In this document: one piece after another, positions 52,800 to 64,000 of the stretch | Position numbering within the stretch: position 1 is the first letter of the stretch | Layout: the number at the start of each line of letters is the position of its first letter | Assembly (NCBI RefSeq): GCF_024868665.1 | Contig: NC_079898.1 | Span: forward strand, 10,597,970 to 10,661,969 | Source: Triplophysa rosa | Taxonomy: Eukaryota; Chordata; Actinopteri; Cypriniformes; Nemacheilidae | Length of the DNA stretch: 64,000 bases | Direction: 5' to 3' | The notes under the pieces: generated by a model | The model's database searches: none | What the model was told of the DNA's origin: nothing | The model's input: only the letters and a program-made list of their open reading frames with translations | Made by a program: the position numbers and the translations under genes

Positions 52800-53366
52800 A
52801 AGTTTGATTCGGTTAGACTAAAACAATAGTTAAGTGATTTAAAACATTCAAATGCTTTAGTCTGAAATCATATCAATCAGTTCCTGCAAGTCAGATTCAG
52901 AACGCCACACCACAATTGGCCCACATGCATGACAGAGGTGACACTTGACATGCATTTGGAAAGTTCTGCGAACCTTAGGCGAAGTTTACTGTAATAATAA
53001 CAAACATACACTGCAGGTGAAATAACGAACTATATTAGTAATTTGTATTTAATGAAATAAGTTTATTTATACAGTAAGTCAGCTTTCTTTTTAGGTATTG
53101 ATGTGAGGGACTAATGTGATCCTACTTTTTCGATGCTGCCAAAATATATCTTTGCAAGAAGCATTATTAAGTTTCCTACCTTTTAAAACAGAGTTCACAC
53201 ATGGAGCACATTTATGATGCCGGAACAATTCTTGCCAAGATTCCCATCATTACCCTCGGAAAAAATTGTTTGTGTAAAGAGCGGGTATTACACTAACTGG
53301 ATTAGAGTAAAACCTCTCCAATCAAGTCAAACTCTTTGTCTGTTAGTGGATTTTCTCTGGGCTGTA
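52800..53366. other. Intergenic, nothing recognised
   Basis: AT-rich, no supported feature. Confidence 0.4.
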
Positions 53367-53585
53367 GGGCTGTTCAACGATTAATCGCATCCAGAATAAA
53401 AGTTTGTGTTTACATAATATATGTCTGTGCACTATATATTTAAGAAAAAAAATAAAATGAAAATATATACATGTATGTATAAGTGTTTATAAATACAAAA
53501 TAAATATGCACAGTGCACAGGCATACATGATCTAAACAAACTTTTATTCTGTATTCGATTAATCACGATTAATCGTTTAAGGCCT
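53367..53585. mobile_element. Inverted-repeat element (GATTAATCG type)
   Basis: Left AACGATTAATCGCATCCAGA then 'ataaaagtttgt'; right 'acaaacttttattctgtattcgattaatc' followed by ACGATTAATCG. The AT-rich core contains TGCACTATATAT and GTGCACAGGC pairs. Similar ends to the intron 4 element at 11175. Confidence 0.7.
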
Positions 53586-55264
53586 ACTTTCAACTGCTAC
53601 AAATTCACACAAAATCAGCATGACAAATTGTTGCCGCAGATGACATTAAAATTAAAACTTTCAAATGAAAACAACATAGGGAGTTTGATGCATTTAAAGT
53701 GCAGGACTTCTATGTAACGAAGGAAGTGCACTTTTGGTTCTGTGGACCCCAGGAAATAAACACACTTCACATGTTAACTAGTTTATTTACTTTAGACTTT
53801 AGACTTTACTCTGTTATTTGTCTGAGCAAAACCAAATTTCAGTTTAATGTATTTTGTTCGCTAACATTTGGTACTGGAAAGATAACAAGTATTTAGTCCT
53901 AAATTAAATTAAAATGAAAAAATACCTAAAAACTTAATGAAAATTTAAGACTGAAAGTCTGGATCAAGAATAAAACAAAATCTATCACAACCTTTTGAAA
54001 AGTAGCAAAAATCAATACAAAGTTTAATTGAACGTTGCCAAGACATCGAAGCCTAATGTGTTCTTTTACGAAGTTACAATTAAAAAGAAAAAAGACATAG
54101 AAGGTAGAAGTGCCTTTATCTGAAGACCATTTGTGCGAAAATTTGTTTCTCAATGAGCCCTATTCACTCTTTATTGGTTTACCGCTCTACTCCATTTACT
54201 GGCCATTCCCAAACAAAAGCAAGGAAGCATGACGTGTTATTCCTAACCCATGTGTGCTGGGAACAGTAAATACAGAGATCTCGAGTGAAGTGAAATGAAG
54301 AAGATGGACCGAGAGAGAGATAGATAGGAAGGAAAGTTAATGAAGCGTTAGAAACAGATGAGCATCTGAGTGATTAATGCACACTTGCCCTCCATGGGAG
54401 TTATCATATGAACATACACTCCACATATATATTTGTATAAATTCACAAGGGAGCTCAGGCACATGCTTGCATACTTGCAATATGACCTGCACATTATCCA
54501 TGGAGCAAACTGACTCTGTCTTCCAGTACTGGGTCTGGGAAAGCCGTCGGTTGGGGGATTGGGGGCAATGAACAGCTTTGATTCAGTATGTATGGAGGGA
54601 GGGCGTTTCCAACCCCCACCCACAACTTCCAAATCCTGCTGCTATTCAGCTCTGAGTTAAAAAGGAGAAGAAATGGAATGGAATGAAGATGGTTTGGGAA
54701 GAGAGAGAAATTAATGATAGCGAGGGACAAAAAGACTGAACAAGAGCCTAGTCCCGGCAACCCCCGCCCCCCCGCACATACCACACATTGATCTGATTCA
54801 CAGCGCACACAAACGTGCAGACGGACACACAAAATGAGAGGTCCTCGAAAACTTCAACAAAACACTTAACCCCTCATGTACGAAAAGAAAGAGAGAGAAA
54901 AAGTTCAAAAGCGCGTGCTGGAGTCTTGAAGGGGCCAACGGGGAAACTGCACCTGCAGAACTGCATGAAGCTCCATAAAGTTCCCTGTCAGACACAATTT
55001 CACACACAATACATGACATCAAAATTGACCCTATTTACTTCATTCATGTTACTGGTCCTACTGTGCGTGATTCATCATTGTCCTATTCCAAATAAAGTAT
55101 CTTGATCGGACTCTGTAATGATTCTGTGGATCTGTAATATTACATATCCTGCTTATCCAACCACATGTCATGTAAAACCACTAATCCTGATCCAATTTAC
55201 AATCTATAAAAATCCACCCAACATTTTTTCTTGTCGAATATCCTGTTTCACTCAGAACACTTAG
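53586..55264. other. Intergenic, nothing recognised
   Basis: Plain AT-rich sequence to about 54170, then mixed sequence with short runs of 'gagaga'. No supported feature. Confidence 0.4.
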
Positions 55265-55460
55265 AAGCTTTCAAAACTTTCATGACTTTCTTCGGTGGAA
55301 CACAAATGAAGATATTTTGAAGAACGTTCATTGTGTGAACACAAAACCACTGAGACATTTCCCAAAATATCTTCTTTGTGTTCCACAGTCATAGTAGGGT
55401 TTTGAAAACATCGAGGGCGAATAAATGACAAAAAAGTTTTTGGGTGAACTATCCCTTTAA
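55265..55460. mobile_element. MITE, right-hand part
   Basis: CACAAATGAAGATATTTTGA and AAAATATCTTCTTTGTGTTC pair; ends GGGTGAACTATCCCTTTAA. The left terminus is missing. Confidence 0.65.
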
Positions 55461-58400
55461 ATCCATTTTGCAGATTTCCTACCCAGCTCAGTGCAGAAAT
55501 GCACAAAAAGGCCTGCAGATTTCGTCTGGGCCTACTTATGAAAAACAAATCACAAAATGCATGTTACATCAAGGTACCATTCCTATGAATCTTTGAACCA
55601 TGAGTGCGGCCAAAGACTGATGGCACAAGAGACGCATGTTGACACCATCTCTTGAAAGTCCTAAAAACATGCTTTACCACCTAAATGATCAAAGATTGTA
55701 GTGTGGAGTGCACATTAATCTTTGATTAACCCTCTGGAGGCAGATTACATAACTAAATCATGAGTTCAGTGAATGTCATGTGTGGAATTATGTATACACA
55801 TCAAGCCCTGAGCTCAGACCGCCCAGTATCAGAAGAATGAAAAACAGAAGACTATCATGTACACTATCAGTGACAGAGAGACAAGTTCATAAAGCATCAA
55901 CACTCACAGTGCAAGAAATGTCACACAGACCAGCACTACATAAACAAAGCGTCGTAATGAATGGCGTGTAATGAAATTGTATGTATGAAGCTGCCAGGGG
56001 ATCTGAACGTTGCAAACCAATCTACTTTTACTGCTCTGCTCCCTGCCATGGAAAAGCAATAAGCCCACTGAAGTGAGGGGGGAGGCATGAAGGATAGGAA
56101 AGTGAGAGGGCAAGTGAACGCTCTGTCCTTTTCGTGCACTACGGAGGGGGAGTGCAGTCAGCTCAGCACACCGCAATAAAGCGACTAGCGTGGACCTGAG
56201 GTGTGAGATATCTGTACCTGACAAGGTGCACGGTTTTACTTTTATGGTCACTTTGCTGGAATAAAAAAAGAAAAACATAATATGTTTATAGGGCACTTTG
56301 AAACTGTTTGGAAGTATGCTTGCTTATAGCCTCATAGTTCATAGTCCCCAGTCGCAAATTATCCATCCTAAATAGCATTCAAGATTAAAATGAGTGTTAT
56401 AGTATGTTGAAATTAGCAATCCTAAAGTCGGCCTACCTGGATGGTCTATATGCACAATGTGTGCATACTGTTTTGCTACACACTAAAAAGCATATACTTT
56501 TCTATAACAAGAACAGTACATACTTTTAGGGCATAGTGCAAGTAGGACGCAAGACAAGTTTTGGGTCCAATCACCTGATTTCAAAATGCCATGTGACTAA
56601 GCACAGTCTTATGCACTTCACTAGTCTCAATCCTGAGCTGTGATGTCAAAGACAGGGGAAAACAGTTTATAAAAAATATGAAAATTCAGAGATTTCAAAA
56701 AGAATTTTACAGATTTTTCTAAAACCAAATTATCTTAGTTATGATATACACATTAATATTATAACTCTAATCTCACTGTAGGTCAACTTTTGACTCACGC
56801 ATGTAATTTTAGGAGAAACATCTGAGACAAAGTTCACAAAGTTACGACACAGCAACCTCACCAAAATTTTATTCCAGGCACTGATGACTTACTCAAAGGA
56901 AATTAAGGAAGGTGAGAAAGATCTCTGCCAAACACCTGTTCCTAACCTCAGCCATGAAACCCAAGAACTCCCATTGCTGTTTTATAGGGCGGAGGGTCGA
57001 GTGAGGTCAAAGGTTGGAGGACCGGTCTTCCAAAATAGATCAAGAGTTCGTGGTCTCAGTCTTAATGGGCACTCAGGTGGAAACACATAAAATAGCACTA
57101 AAATTAGCAAAGGTCACACAGGGACAAACAAGCTGAGAAACAGTGAGGAACTCAACACATGAGATGAGGCCTTTTACAAGATTTCTTTTTTTACCAAGTA
57201 TAGACAAAGTCATAAACTTTCTTCCGATGATCTCCCAAAAGCTCTGACTCAATGTCAACATAGAGTCAGACATTGCTCACTACCACACTTGGAAAGAATA
57301 ACAGGACTTCAGAGAATAACAGCCAAAACAGTTCACAGCTACAGAGCGTCCATGGAACAGTTAGCTTTCATTGCTATGGGAGAGCTGCTAGCATAAGCAT
57401 TGAAAGATGTAACACGCAGACAGTTATTTCCCATAGCTAAACAAAAGGAATTCATTGGTCTATGGTAAGCACACAAAAGCTGGAACACACACAGAGAGAG
57501 AACGAGCAGGAGGCAGAGGGACATCTAAGGCATCTTGGACCATTCGGGGGAAAAGGTTGCAAATCACTTCGGGACACATTAACATGACTGCTCATGACTA
57601 GGCCAGAGGAAAAGAGCAAACGTGTGGTGTCTTTAAAAGCGTGCACACACAAATCTCACGGCCGTCCTGCACTGCTTCAGTAAATCTTAACAGGAGAAAG
57701 TTGGGAGCAAGCGACATGTCAGGGTCTACTGGTTCAATTCCCATTAACTCCCAGCATGCTTGCTGTTTTTACTTCCACTGGCATGTAGACAGGGTCAGGC
57801 CATCCCTATAATAGTGGCTACACCTTTACACAAACACAAAATTTTACTTCATCTGTAAAATAAAAAGAAACAACATAATATGCTCTAAAACCTTAACCAC
57901 ATTTTTTCTTTTATTTGGGACATATTCTTGTGATTTAGTGACAAATGGTTTATAAATGAAGAGAGATGTCACACGGTTCTGCGTTAATAGAAGGCCCACT
58001 GTGTCTCCGGTCATGCCCATGGGACACCCAACACACATCCTAATGGCCTAAAGGCTGTCAATACCTTCAGTAAAAACAATTTGCCTGGGCTGCAGCTAAG
58101 CCTCTGATGTCATTTGCACCACAGAGAGGAAGCAAAAGAGTTCAGTCTTCTGAAGAAAATTAACAGCTGCTTAGACAAGTGTGAGAATAGATTGATGCCC
58201 TGAAGCTCCAGAACAGCTGCTTAGACCACACAAACACATACAAGACAACATTTTGAAAAAGAGCGCTTTCTGGGAAACTCTAACTAAAAACTACGCCAAA
58301 GATATTGCCATGGTGCCATGCTACCATGGTTCGTAAAAGAGTTGCTTTTGGATCCCATTGTAAGAGCTCCCTTTAACTTGCCACCCAGTCTTTGGCAGGC

Positions 58401-59031
58401 ACTGTCCTCATGTCAATCCCACCCTCTAATAGCTGCCTTCTGACCCTTACAGCCCCTCCCATTAAGGCCCAGGTCGCCCACCATCCACACCAGTGTCATC
58501 CATCATGAACCTGACCCCCGTACTATACTTAAAAGTGCTGGAAGGGACCTTCATTGAAATTTCCCCGTGGGTGTAAAACTCAGCCAGACACACATTCACA
58601 CCATTAATCAATGTCCAGACTCAAGCAGAAGAGATAATCGGCAATGACAGTGAGGAAATATTTGTACAACTCTACTGACGCCCGTAAAATTGACATCAAC
58701 ATGATTTTGCAAATTGCATTATTTATCACAGTTCTTTACTGCTGGTTTGGAAACCTACGGTGGCCTCTGCTGTGCATCTACAACCTGAGCACATTTTAAA
58801 TCATGCTTTTACAGATCATTAGCTTTCAGTGTCTTTAATTAGCCGAGCCTAATTAAAACCAACAGGGTGAGAGGTAAAAGTTATGACAGTGATGATGGGG
58901 TCTATTACCGTCTGTTTGTTCTGTATGGGTGGGTTAAATGAATGATGAAAATAAATTGCATATGTCAGCTTCTACTGACGGAAATAAAAGATACTGTGGA
59001 AAAGCAGACAGGGAATTGTTATTGTTCTTAC
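55461..59031. other. Intergenic; one repeat fragment
   Basis: 56420-56575 ('cggcctacctggatggtc', CAGTACATACTTTTAGGGCA) resembles the repeat broken by the DIRS insertion at 60403. 57640-58560 is repeat-poor and might hold non-coding conserved elements. No gene seen. Confidence 0.35.
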
Positions 59032-59143
59032 CTTGCACAGATGCCCTGAGTTCAGCTCCTAAGCCGCACACATTCAGGTCTGATGAAGACTTTACACATC
59101 CCAAGAGCACCACTGCAGCATCGGCCTTTGCTCACACGCACAC
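59032..59143 (-). other. Exon-like segment, possible lzts2 leader exon
   Basis: On the minus strand a TG/T-rich tract ending TTTGCAG| precedes 112 bases that end at a consensus donor, GCAAG|GTAAGA. All three frames contain stops, so it could only be non-coding, such as a 5' UTR exon of lzts2 or part of a long non-coding RNA. Confidence 0.25.
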
Positions 59144-59816
59144 CTGCAAACACAAACACATGTATTGGGGTTAGATGACGTTCTGAACAGTAACAGTAAC
59201 AAAGCATTTGAAAACATAACAAGAGGGCCTATAAGACCTCCAGAGAACATGACAGGGTTCAAGTATGCACAGTGTACTGTACATCACACACCTGCTAAAA
59301 AATATTAGGTGCCTGGTGTAAAGGTGAAAAGACGTGTGTTACAGTGCAAGCATGATAAGGTCATGGCTTTCTGAAGGGTCATAGTATTTCTTTTTCTTTG
59401 GTCCTGAAAAGAAAGGTTCACAGGGTCCATAGAATAATAGAGGCAGAGATCACATTCTGCCTTGTAAAATATGTGAAGGGATAAATTCCTCATACAAAAT
59501 AATACACATACTGAGAAGAGTAGAAGAGCATACTGCCCTCTGCTGGACACAAACCCAATCTACTGCTGTGCTTAAGTGGAAGAAAGCTGATACAAAACCT
59601 TACAAAAGAACGTTTTCAACTTTTAGAAAGCACTTCAACACATAGATGACTTTAAAACTAACAGACATGTACTTACAGTAAAAGCATTATTTATTATAGA
59701 TGGCTGGGCAAGATGTCCTCAGGACTTTTCAAATAAATCATTAAAATAATACATTCAAAACTTATATGAGTGATACTATATTTTTAGATTCTCTAATTGT
59801 GTAACGTTTTTTTCAT

Positions 59817-60027
59817 TATAGACAGTTTCAGCGGCAACAACATAAAGAAACATTGTTCCCTAAACGTAACTTCCAGTAGACCTCCGCAAAGTAGTTTATT
59901 CTATTACAATTAATCTAAACTAAAATATTAAGATCAATTAAATATTAAATAAATTGTTATATTATAGACCAATAAACAAACACTGACCGGATGTTAATTT
60001 CGGCCAGCGTCCGATGAAACCGTCTAC
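59817..60027. mobile_element. Inverted-repeat element, copy 3
   Basis: Ends TATAGACAGTTTCAGCGGCA and TGAAACCGTCTACA are inverted; same AT core and TAACTTCCAGTAGACCTCCG block as the other two copies. The most complete terminal inverted repeat of the three. Confidence 0.72.
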
Positions 60028-60285
60028 AAATTTGCAGAGTTTTCCAAAGTTGCAATTCAAACATGTGCATTGTTCTTGATGTACAAACCATATCCAGACA
60101 AACAAACACACACTGCCTCTCTTCTGGTTCCTATACCATATGAAAGACCATCGTTTAACCTCAACACGCTGACAGGAAAAACCAAATGTTCCAAAAATTT
60201 CCCAACCACAAGCTTTCTGCTGAGTGCAGCTTTGTCCAGTTAAAATGGCAAGGTCTGTTCATAACTCATAGTGACACCATGTGCT

Positions 60286-60402
60286 GCGTCCCAATTCGCC
60301 TACTTATACTATGCCCTTAAAGTATGTACTGTTTTTTTATGGTAAAGTATGTACTGTTTTTTTTATGGAAAAGTAAACACATTTTAGTGCGTAGCAAAAA
60401 GT
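60286..60402. repeat. Repeat end interrupted by DIRS insertion
   Basis: Begins GCTGCGTCCCAATTCGCCTA with GTATGTACTGTTTTTTTATG doubled, a terminal type seen on fish DNA elements, then stops abruptly at the DIRS terminus at 60403. The other half would lie beyond the window. Confidence 0.45.
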
Positions 60403-60715
60403 CTTGGTTACGGATGTAACCTCGGTTCCCTGATGGAGGGAACGAGACGTTGTGTCGAACCGACAGAATGGGATTTGTCTTGAGAACCTATCATATTCTG
60501 AGTATTTAGAAAAGGCGAATGAAATGTGCATGCCGGGCTCCTCCCCGGAAGTCCGGGTATAAGAGGGAAGCCGGCGTGCTCATTCATTCACCTTTGGTCT
60601 GAGGAGCCTAAAGCATCCTCCCCCGACCGCTGGAGTGGGCGGCCAGTGTTGTGGCATGAGGGACACAACGTCTCGTTCCCTCCATCAGGGAACCGAGGTT
60701 ACATCCGTAACCAAG
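60403..60715. repeat. 54-bp perfect inverted repeat (DIRS terminus)
   Basis: 60403-60456 and 60662-60715 are exact reverse complements over 54 bases (CTTGGTTACGGATGTAACCT...), separated by 205 bases. The block GTGTCGAACCGACAGAATGG occurs at 60452-60471 and again just beyond the inner arm (within 60745-60768). In DIRS elements the right terminal repeat is followed by an internal complementary region that pairs with the termini, and this arrangement fits. Confidence 0.7.
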
Positions 60716-61479
60716 ACGTTCCCTTTCTGTCGGTCTCTCGACGTTGTGTCGAACCGACAGAATGGGGTTCCTATGGAAAACGCCACAGCACTGAGCCGCA
60801 TCACAATCTCTGCGGAGCGACGTTGACTGGCCTGGGCGAGTCAGACGAACACGCTAACGCGAAATTATGACCCTCCAGTGGAGAGGAAGGGGGACCCAGA
60901 GCTTTACACAAAGTTGGGAAGCCCCTGTCACCGGCCGTCACGGGCGGAGGCCTAGTTCTCTAAATGGCGAGAAGCCGCCCGGCACCGTACGGGCCACTGG
61001 GTAAGCATTATTCCCCCTGGGGGAAAAACGCTGCAGAGGCCACTACCTACCATAGGGAGGAATTAGTGGAGACACCACATGGTCTCACCATCAGAGGAGA
61101 ACTCATGGGAATAATGTGCGGACTGCAGGAGTTAACCGCAAGGTGGGAGTCCACCTGGGGAGGTCATGGGTTGCCAAGGTGGGAACCATTCATGAGGATG
61201 CATCAGACGGAACAGCCCACGGAGGGGGGGATCCAGTTAGAGCCATCTGGGAGATAACTCAACTGTTCCCCGGCCTAAGGGGGCAGGGCTGCTCTGCCCA
61301 GCCTGTCCCCTGGAAGGGTGCTTAGTGATGGATGGAATGCCTGTTCTTTACCCAGTGGGGGAAAGAGGGAGGCGTAATAGCCGCTGATCCCCCTAAGGAA
61401 GGGGGAAGGGCTTTCGCAGGCGTACGCCCGACCAGCTGCCGGTCCCACACCTTACCAGGATGTGGGCTGACACCGGTTC

Positions 61480-62099
61480 CGCGAGTAGGTATTAGAACCT
61501 CACGGAGTTGTTGGGCATAGCCCAACCCGCAGCTCTGCAGATGTCTGCCAGAGAGGCGCCCTGAGCCAGTGCCTATGAGGGGTGAGCCTCACTCCCAACG
61601 GGCAGGGACGAAATGAGATCGGTATGCCCTAACGAGGGCATCCACGATCCAGTGCGCCAGCCTCTGTTTGGAGACAGCCCTCCCTTCTGCTGACCTCCAA
61701 AACAGACAAAGAGCTGCTCAGAGCTTCAGCTCTGCGTGCGGTCCAAGTAGAGGCGCAGTGCGCGTACTGGACACAACACGGAAAGGTTGGGTCTTCCTCC
61801 CCAGTGGGGAGCGCCTGCAGGTTCACCACCTGGTCTCTCGGAAGAGTGGTGGGAACTTTGGGCACGTAGCCGGGGCGGGGTCTCAAGATAACGTGAGAAT
61901 CCCGGCCCCGAGTTCTAGGCAATCTGTGGACACGGAGGGTGCTTGCAGATCCCCTACCCTCTTGGAAGTGAGCGCAATGTGGAAAGCCGTCTTTATCAAG
62001 ACTGAGAAAGAGCGGCAACCCCGAGAGGCTCGAAGGGGGCCGCCCAGTGGCCGAAGCCCTAGCCTGAGTGACGTCCCAACCAGACCGGGGGTGGGTCAC
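61480..62099 (-). pseudogene. Tyrosine recombinase remnant (DIRS)
   Basis: Recognisable pieces are SASTLRVHRLPRTRGRDS, VILRPRPGYVPKVPTTLP and RDQVVNLQALP, followed in shifted frames by a C-terminal stretch near 61480-61530 (ICRAAGWA). The site expected to hold the catalytic tyrosine is next to a TAA stop. DIRS elements use this enzyme, not a DDE integrase, to insert circular DNA. Inactive. Confidence 0.65.
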
Positions 62100-62633
62100 T
62101 CAGGATCTCCTCGTCCCATCCAGACATGGAGACCAGGTTTTGCCTGGGATGCCGTAACGTGCCCCTTCCCCTGGGGAAGCAGTTCGCCAGGGGGAGCGGC
62201 CAGGGGGGAGTTGTTGTCAGAGCCTTAGCTCCGAGAACCAAGTCCTGGTTAGGCCAAAGGGGCGTAACTAGTACCACTTGATGCTCCTCTTCCCTGGCCT
62301 TGCACAGGACTTGTGCAATGAGGCTCACTGGGGGGAAGTGTACTTCTGCTTGTCCCGCGGCCAGCTGTGCGCAAGGGCATCCGTGCCAAGGGTTGCCTCG
62401 GACAGGGAGTACCAAAGCGGACAATGGGTGGAGTCCGGGGAGGCAACAGGACCACCTGTGCCTGGCCAAACTGCCCCAAATGAGCCGGCTGCGCGGGGAT
62501 GGAGTCGCCACTCTCCGCGAGGCGTCGACTGACGAGAGAGCGCATCGGCTGTCTGGTTAAGGATGCCTGGGAAGTGTGTGGCTCGCAGGGAACTGATCAC
62601 CTGCTGACTCCAGAGGAGGAGGCGCCGGGCGAG

Positions 62634-62828
62634 TCATGTTAGCTGCCGTGAGCGAATGATATATGCCACAGCAGCTGTGCTGTCCGACCGGACCAGCACG
62701 TGCTTGCCATGCACGAGAGGTAGTAGCCTCCTCAATGCAAGTAGAACAACCAACAACTCTAGGCAGTTGAAATGCCAACGCAGGCGGGGGCCCGTCCACC
62801 ACCCCGACACTGCTTGCCCGTTGCACAC
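62634..62828 (-). pseudogene. RNase H domain remnant (DIRS)
   Basis: HFNCLELLVVLLALRRLLPL supplies the expected Glu, and VLVRSDSTAAVAYI an Asp, of the RNase H fold. The open stretch is short; the conserved ADALSR motif after the domain is in another frame at 62600-62325. Confidence 0.65.
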
Positions 62829-63105
62829 GGCACCCCAATCTTGCAGGGAGGCATCCCAAAGGGGACCCCTGTCCGCAAGAAGGTCATGGAGACCAGGGGG
62901 TTAGGGTGTCGGCAGAAAAGCGTGTGACCATACGCCTGCTGCCGGTGTGCCACGCTCTCCAAGGAACTTGACTCTGTAGCCAGTGTTGGAGCGGTCGTAT
63001 GTGCATCGACCCGAGGGGGACCACACCCGCCGAGGATGCCATGTATCCCAGGAGCCTCTGAAATGTTTCAGGGGGACCGCTGACTGTCTGAGAGCCTCAG
63101 GCAGT

Positions 63106-63734
63106 TCAACACTGATCGGGCACGCTCTGTAGTCGCACTGCCTCTGGGAGGCCGCGTGGGCGCGGGCTTCCTCGTCGTGGGTCTCGCGCCCCCTGCAGGG
63201 GGTGAGCGGGGCCGCTCATGAGGACAAAGTCGAGTTCCATACCGAGAAAGAGGATGCTCTGCACCGGGGAGAGCTTGCTCTTCTCAGTTGACCTGTAGCC
63301 CCACCGATCTAGGTGACGGAGCACCAGGTCCCTGTGTGTACACAACAGATCTCGAGAGTGCGCCAGCTGAGCCAGTCGTCGAGATAGTTTAGTACCCGCT
63401 CACCTCCTTCCCTAAGGGGAAGGAGGGCGGCTTCCACGACCTTCGTAAAGACTCGTGGAGACAGGGACAGACCGAAGGGGAGGACCCTGTACTGATATGC
63501 CCGTCACTCGAACGCGAACTGTAGGAACGGCCGATGTCGAGGGAGGAAGGAGACATGAAGTACGCGTCCTTCAGGTGACCAACCTGAAAGGCAGCTATTG
63601 TGTAGGTGCCTGTTCAGAACACACAGACCCAAGATAGGGCGCAACCCCCCGCCTTTCTTGGGGACAATGAAGTACAGGCTGTAAAACCCGTTGAACATCT
63701 CGGCTGGTGAGACGGGCTCGATCACTCCCTTCAC
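63106..63734 (-). pseudogene. Reverse transcriptase remnant (DIRS)
   Basis: 63734-63504 has KGVIEPVSPAEM, the fingers motif LYFIVPKKGGGLRPILGL and VSFLPRHRPFLQFAF. The catalytic LNYLDDWL is readable near 63375-63400 but a frameshift follows at once; 63345-63106 resumes with CTHRDLVLRHLDRWG and LSPVQSILFLGMELDF. About 100 bases that should join the first two parts are missing. Catalytic aspartates are intact, yet the frame is broken. Confidence 0.72.
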
Positions 63735-63937
63735 CAGAAGGGTGGCAACCTCGGCCCGAAATACGGGAACATCCTAGCCTCTGACTGAGGTATATCGGAT
63801 GCCCTGAAACTTGGCGGGCGTGAGGCGACTGGATCGCGTAGCCGAGACGGATCGTCTTCCCTAGCCAGCCTGACAGCCTGGGAAGCCGGACAGGCTCCCA
63901 GAAATGAGACGGGGACTAAAGGTACAATCTTTTTCAT
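63731..63937 (-). pseudogene. Gag/RT junction remnant (DIRS)
   Basis: An open stretch just upstream of the RT fragment, with a basic, Pro-rich sequence (RPPSFRASDIPQSEARMFPY) that in this family leads into the RT fingers. It overlaps the RT ORF by four bases in another frame. Partial, because the element continues beyond the window. Confidence 0.5.
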
Positions 63938-64000
63938 CGTCCCCCCGGGGGGTGGTTCGATGGCTAGCAGTACGGATTCCTTGCCGGGGGAGGTCCCCCG

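Larger units (their letters stand above)
60403..64000 (-). mobile_element. DIRS1-like retrotransposon, 3' part, runs off the edge
   Basis: GC-rich, sharply unlike the flank. Read leftward it carries, in order, a capsid/RT junction piece (63937-63731), reverse transcriptase (63734-63106), RNase H (62828-62634) and tyrosine recombinase pieces (62511-61480), then a terminal inverted repeat. This RT-RH-YR order without an integrase is the DIRS signature. Frameshifts and stops in every domain show that the copy is dead. The 5' part with most of gag lies beyond 64000. Confidence 0.82.

Noticed and set aside
57725..57750. Pol III B-box-like GGTTCAATTCC
   Set aside because: No A box or cloverleaf around it; probably chance.
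60526..62560. Long plus-strand ORFs in the DIRS element
   Set aside because: GC-rich shadows of the minus-strand retrotransposon domains.

Overview
The window is vertebrate nuclear DNA from a ray-finned fish, most likely a cyprinid. It holds intron-containing genes with GT-AG splice sites, and many short inverted-repeat elements of types common in cyprinid genomes, plus DIRS-type retrotransposons and a PIF/Harbinger relic. The species call is an inference from repeat style. The gene identities are firm.

The left half carries three conserved genes in the same linkage as human 10q24.31. sfxn3 (minus, CDS 2125-5482, 322 aa, ten coding exons plus one leader exon) encodes a mitochondrial sideroflexin. 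pdzd7 (plus, CDS 8636-28289, 935 aa, fifteen coding exons) encodes the three-PDZ Usher-complex scaffold. lzts2 (minus, CDS 32133-35760, 706 aa, four coding exons) encodes a Fez1/LZTS coiled-coil protein. I assembled each gene exon by exon, and the reading frame stays open across every junction. sfxn3 and pdzd7 are head to head; pdzd7 and lzts2 are tail to tail.

From about 36 kb to the right edge I find no protein-coding host gene. The region holds a deleted DIRS element (36.2-38.1 kb), a Harbinger relic with a nested element (43.5-45.3 kb), several MITE-like elements, two possible non-coding upstream exons of lzts2 (about 52.4 and 59.1 kb), and the 3' end of a larger decayed DIRS element (60.4 kb to the edge). 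The large ORFs in this part are retrotransposon remnants or shadows of repeats.

I see no novel multi-gene system. The best leads are the 54-bp perfect inverted repeat at the DIRS end, transposons lying within about 20-30 bp of splice sites in pdzd7 and lzts2, a duplicated CCAAT/GC-box module upstream of sfxn3, and a possible distant lzts2 promoter.
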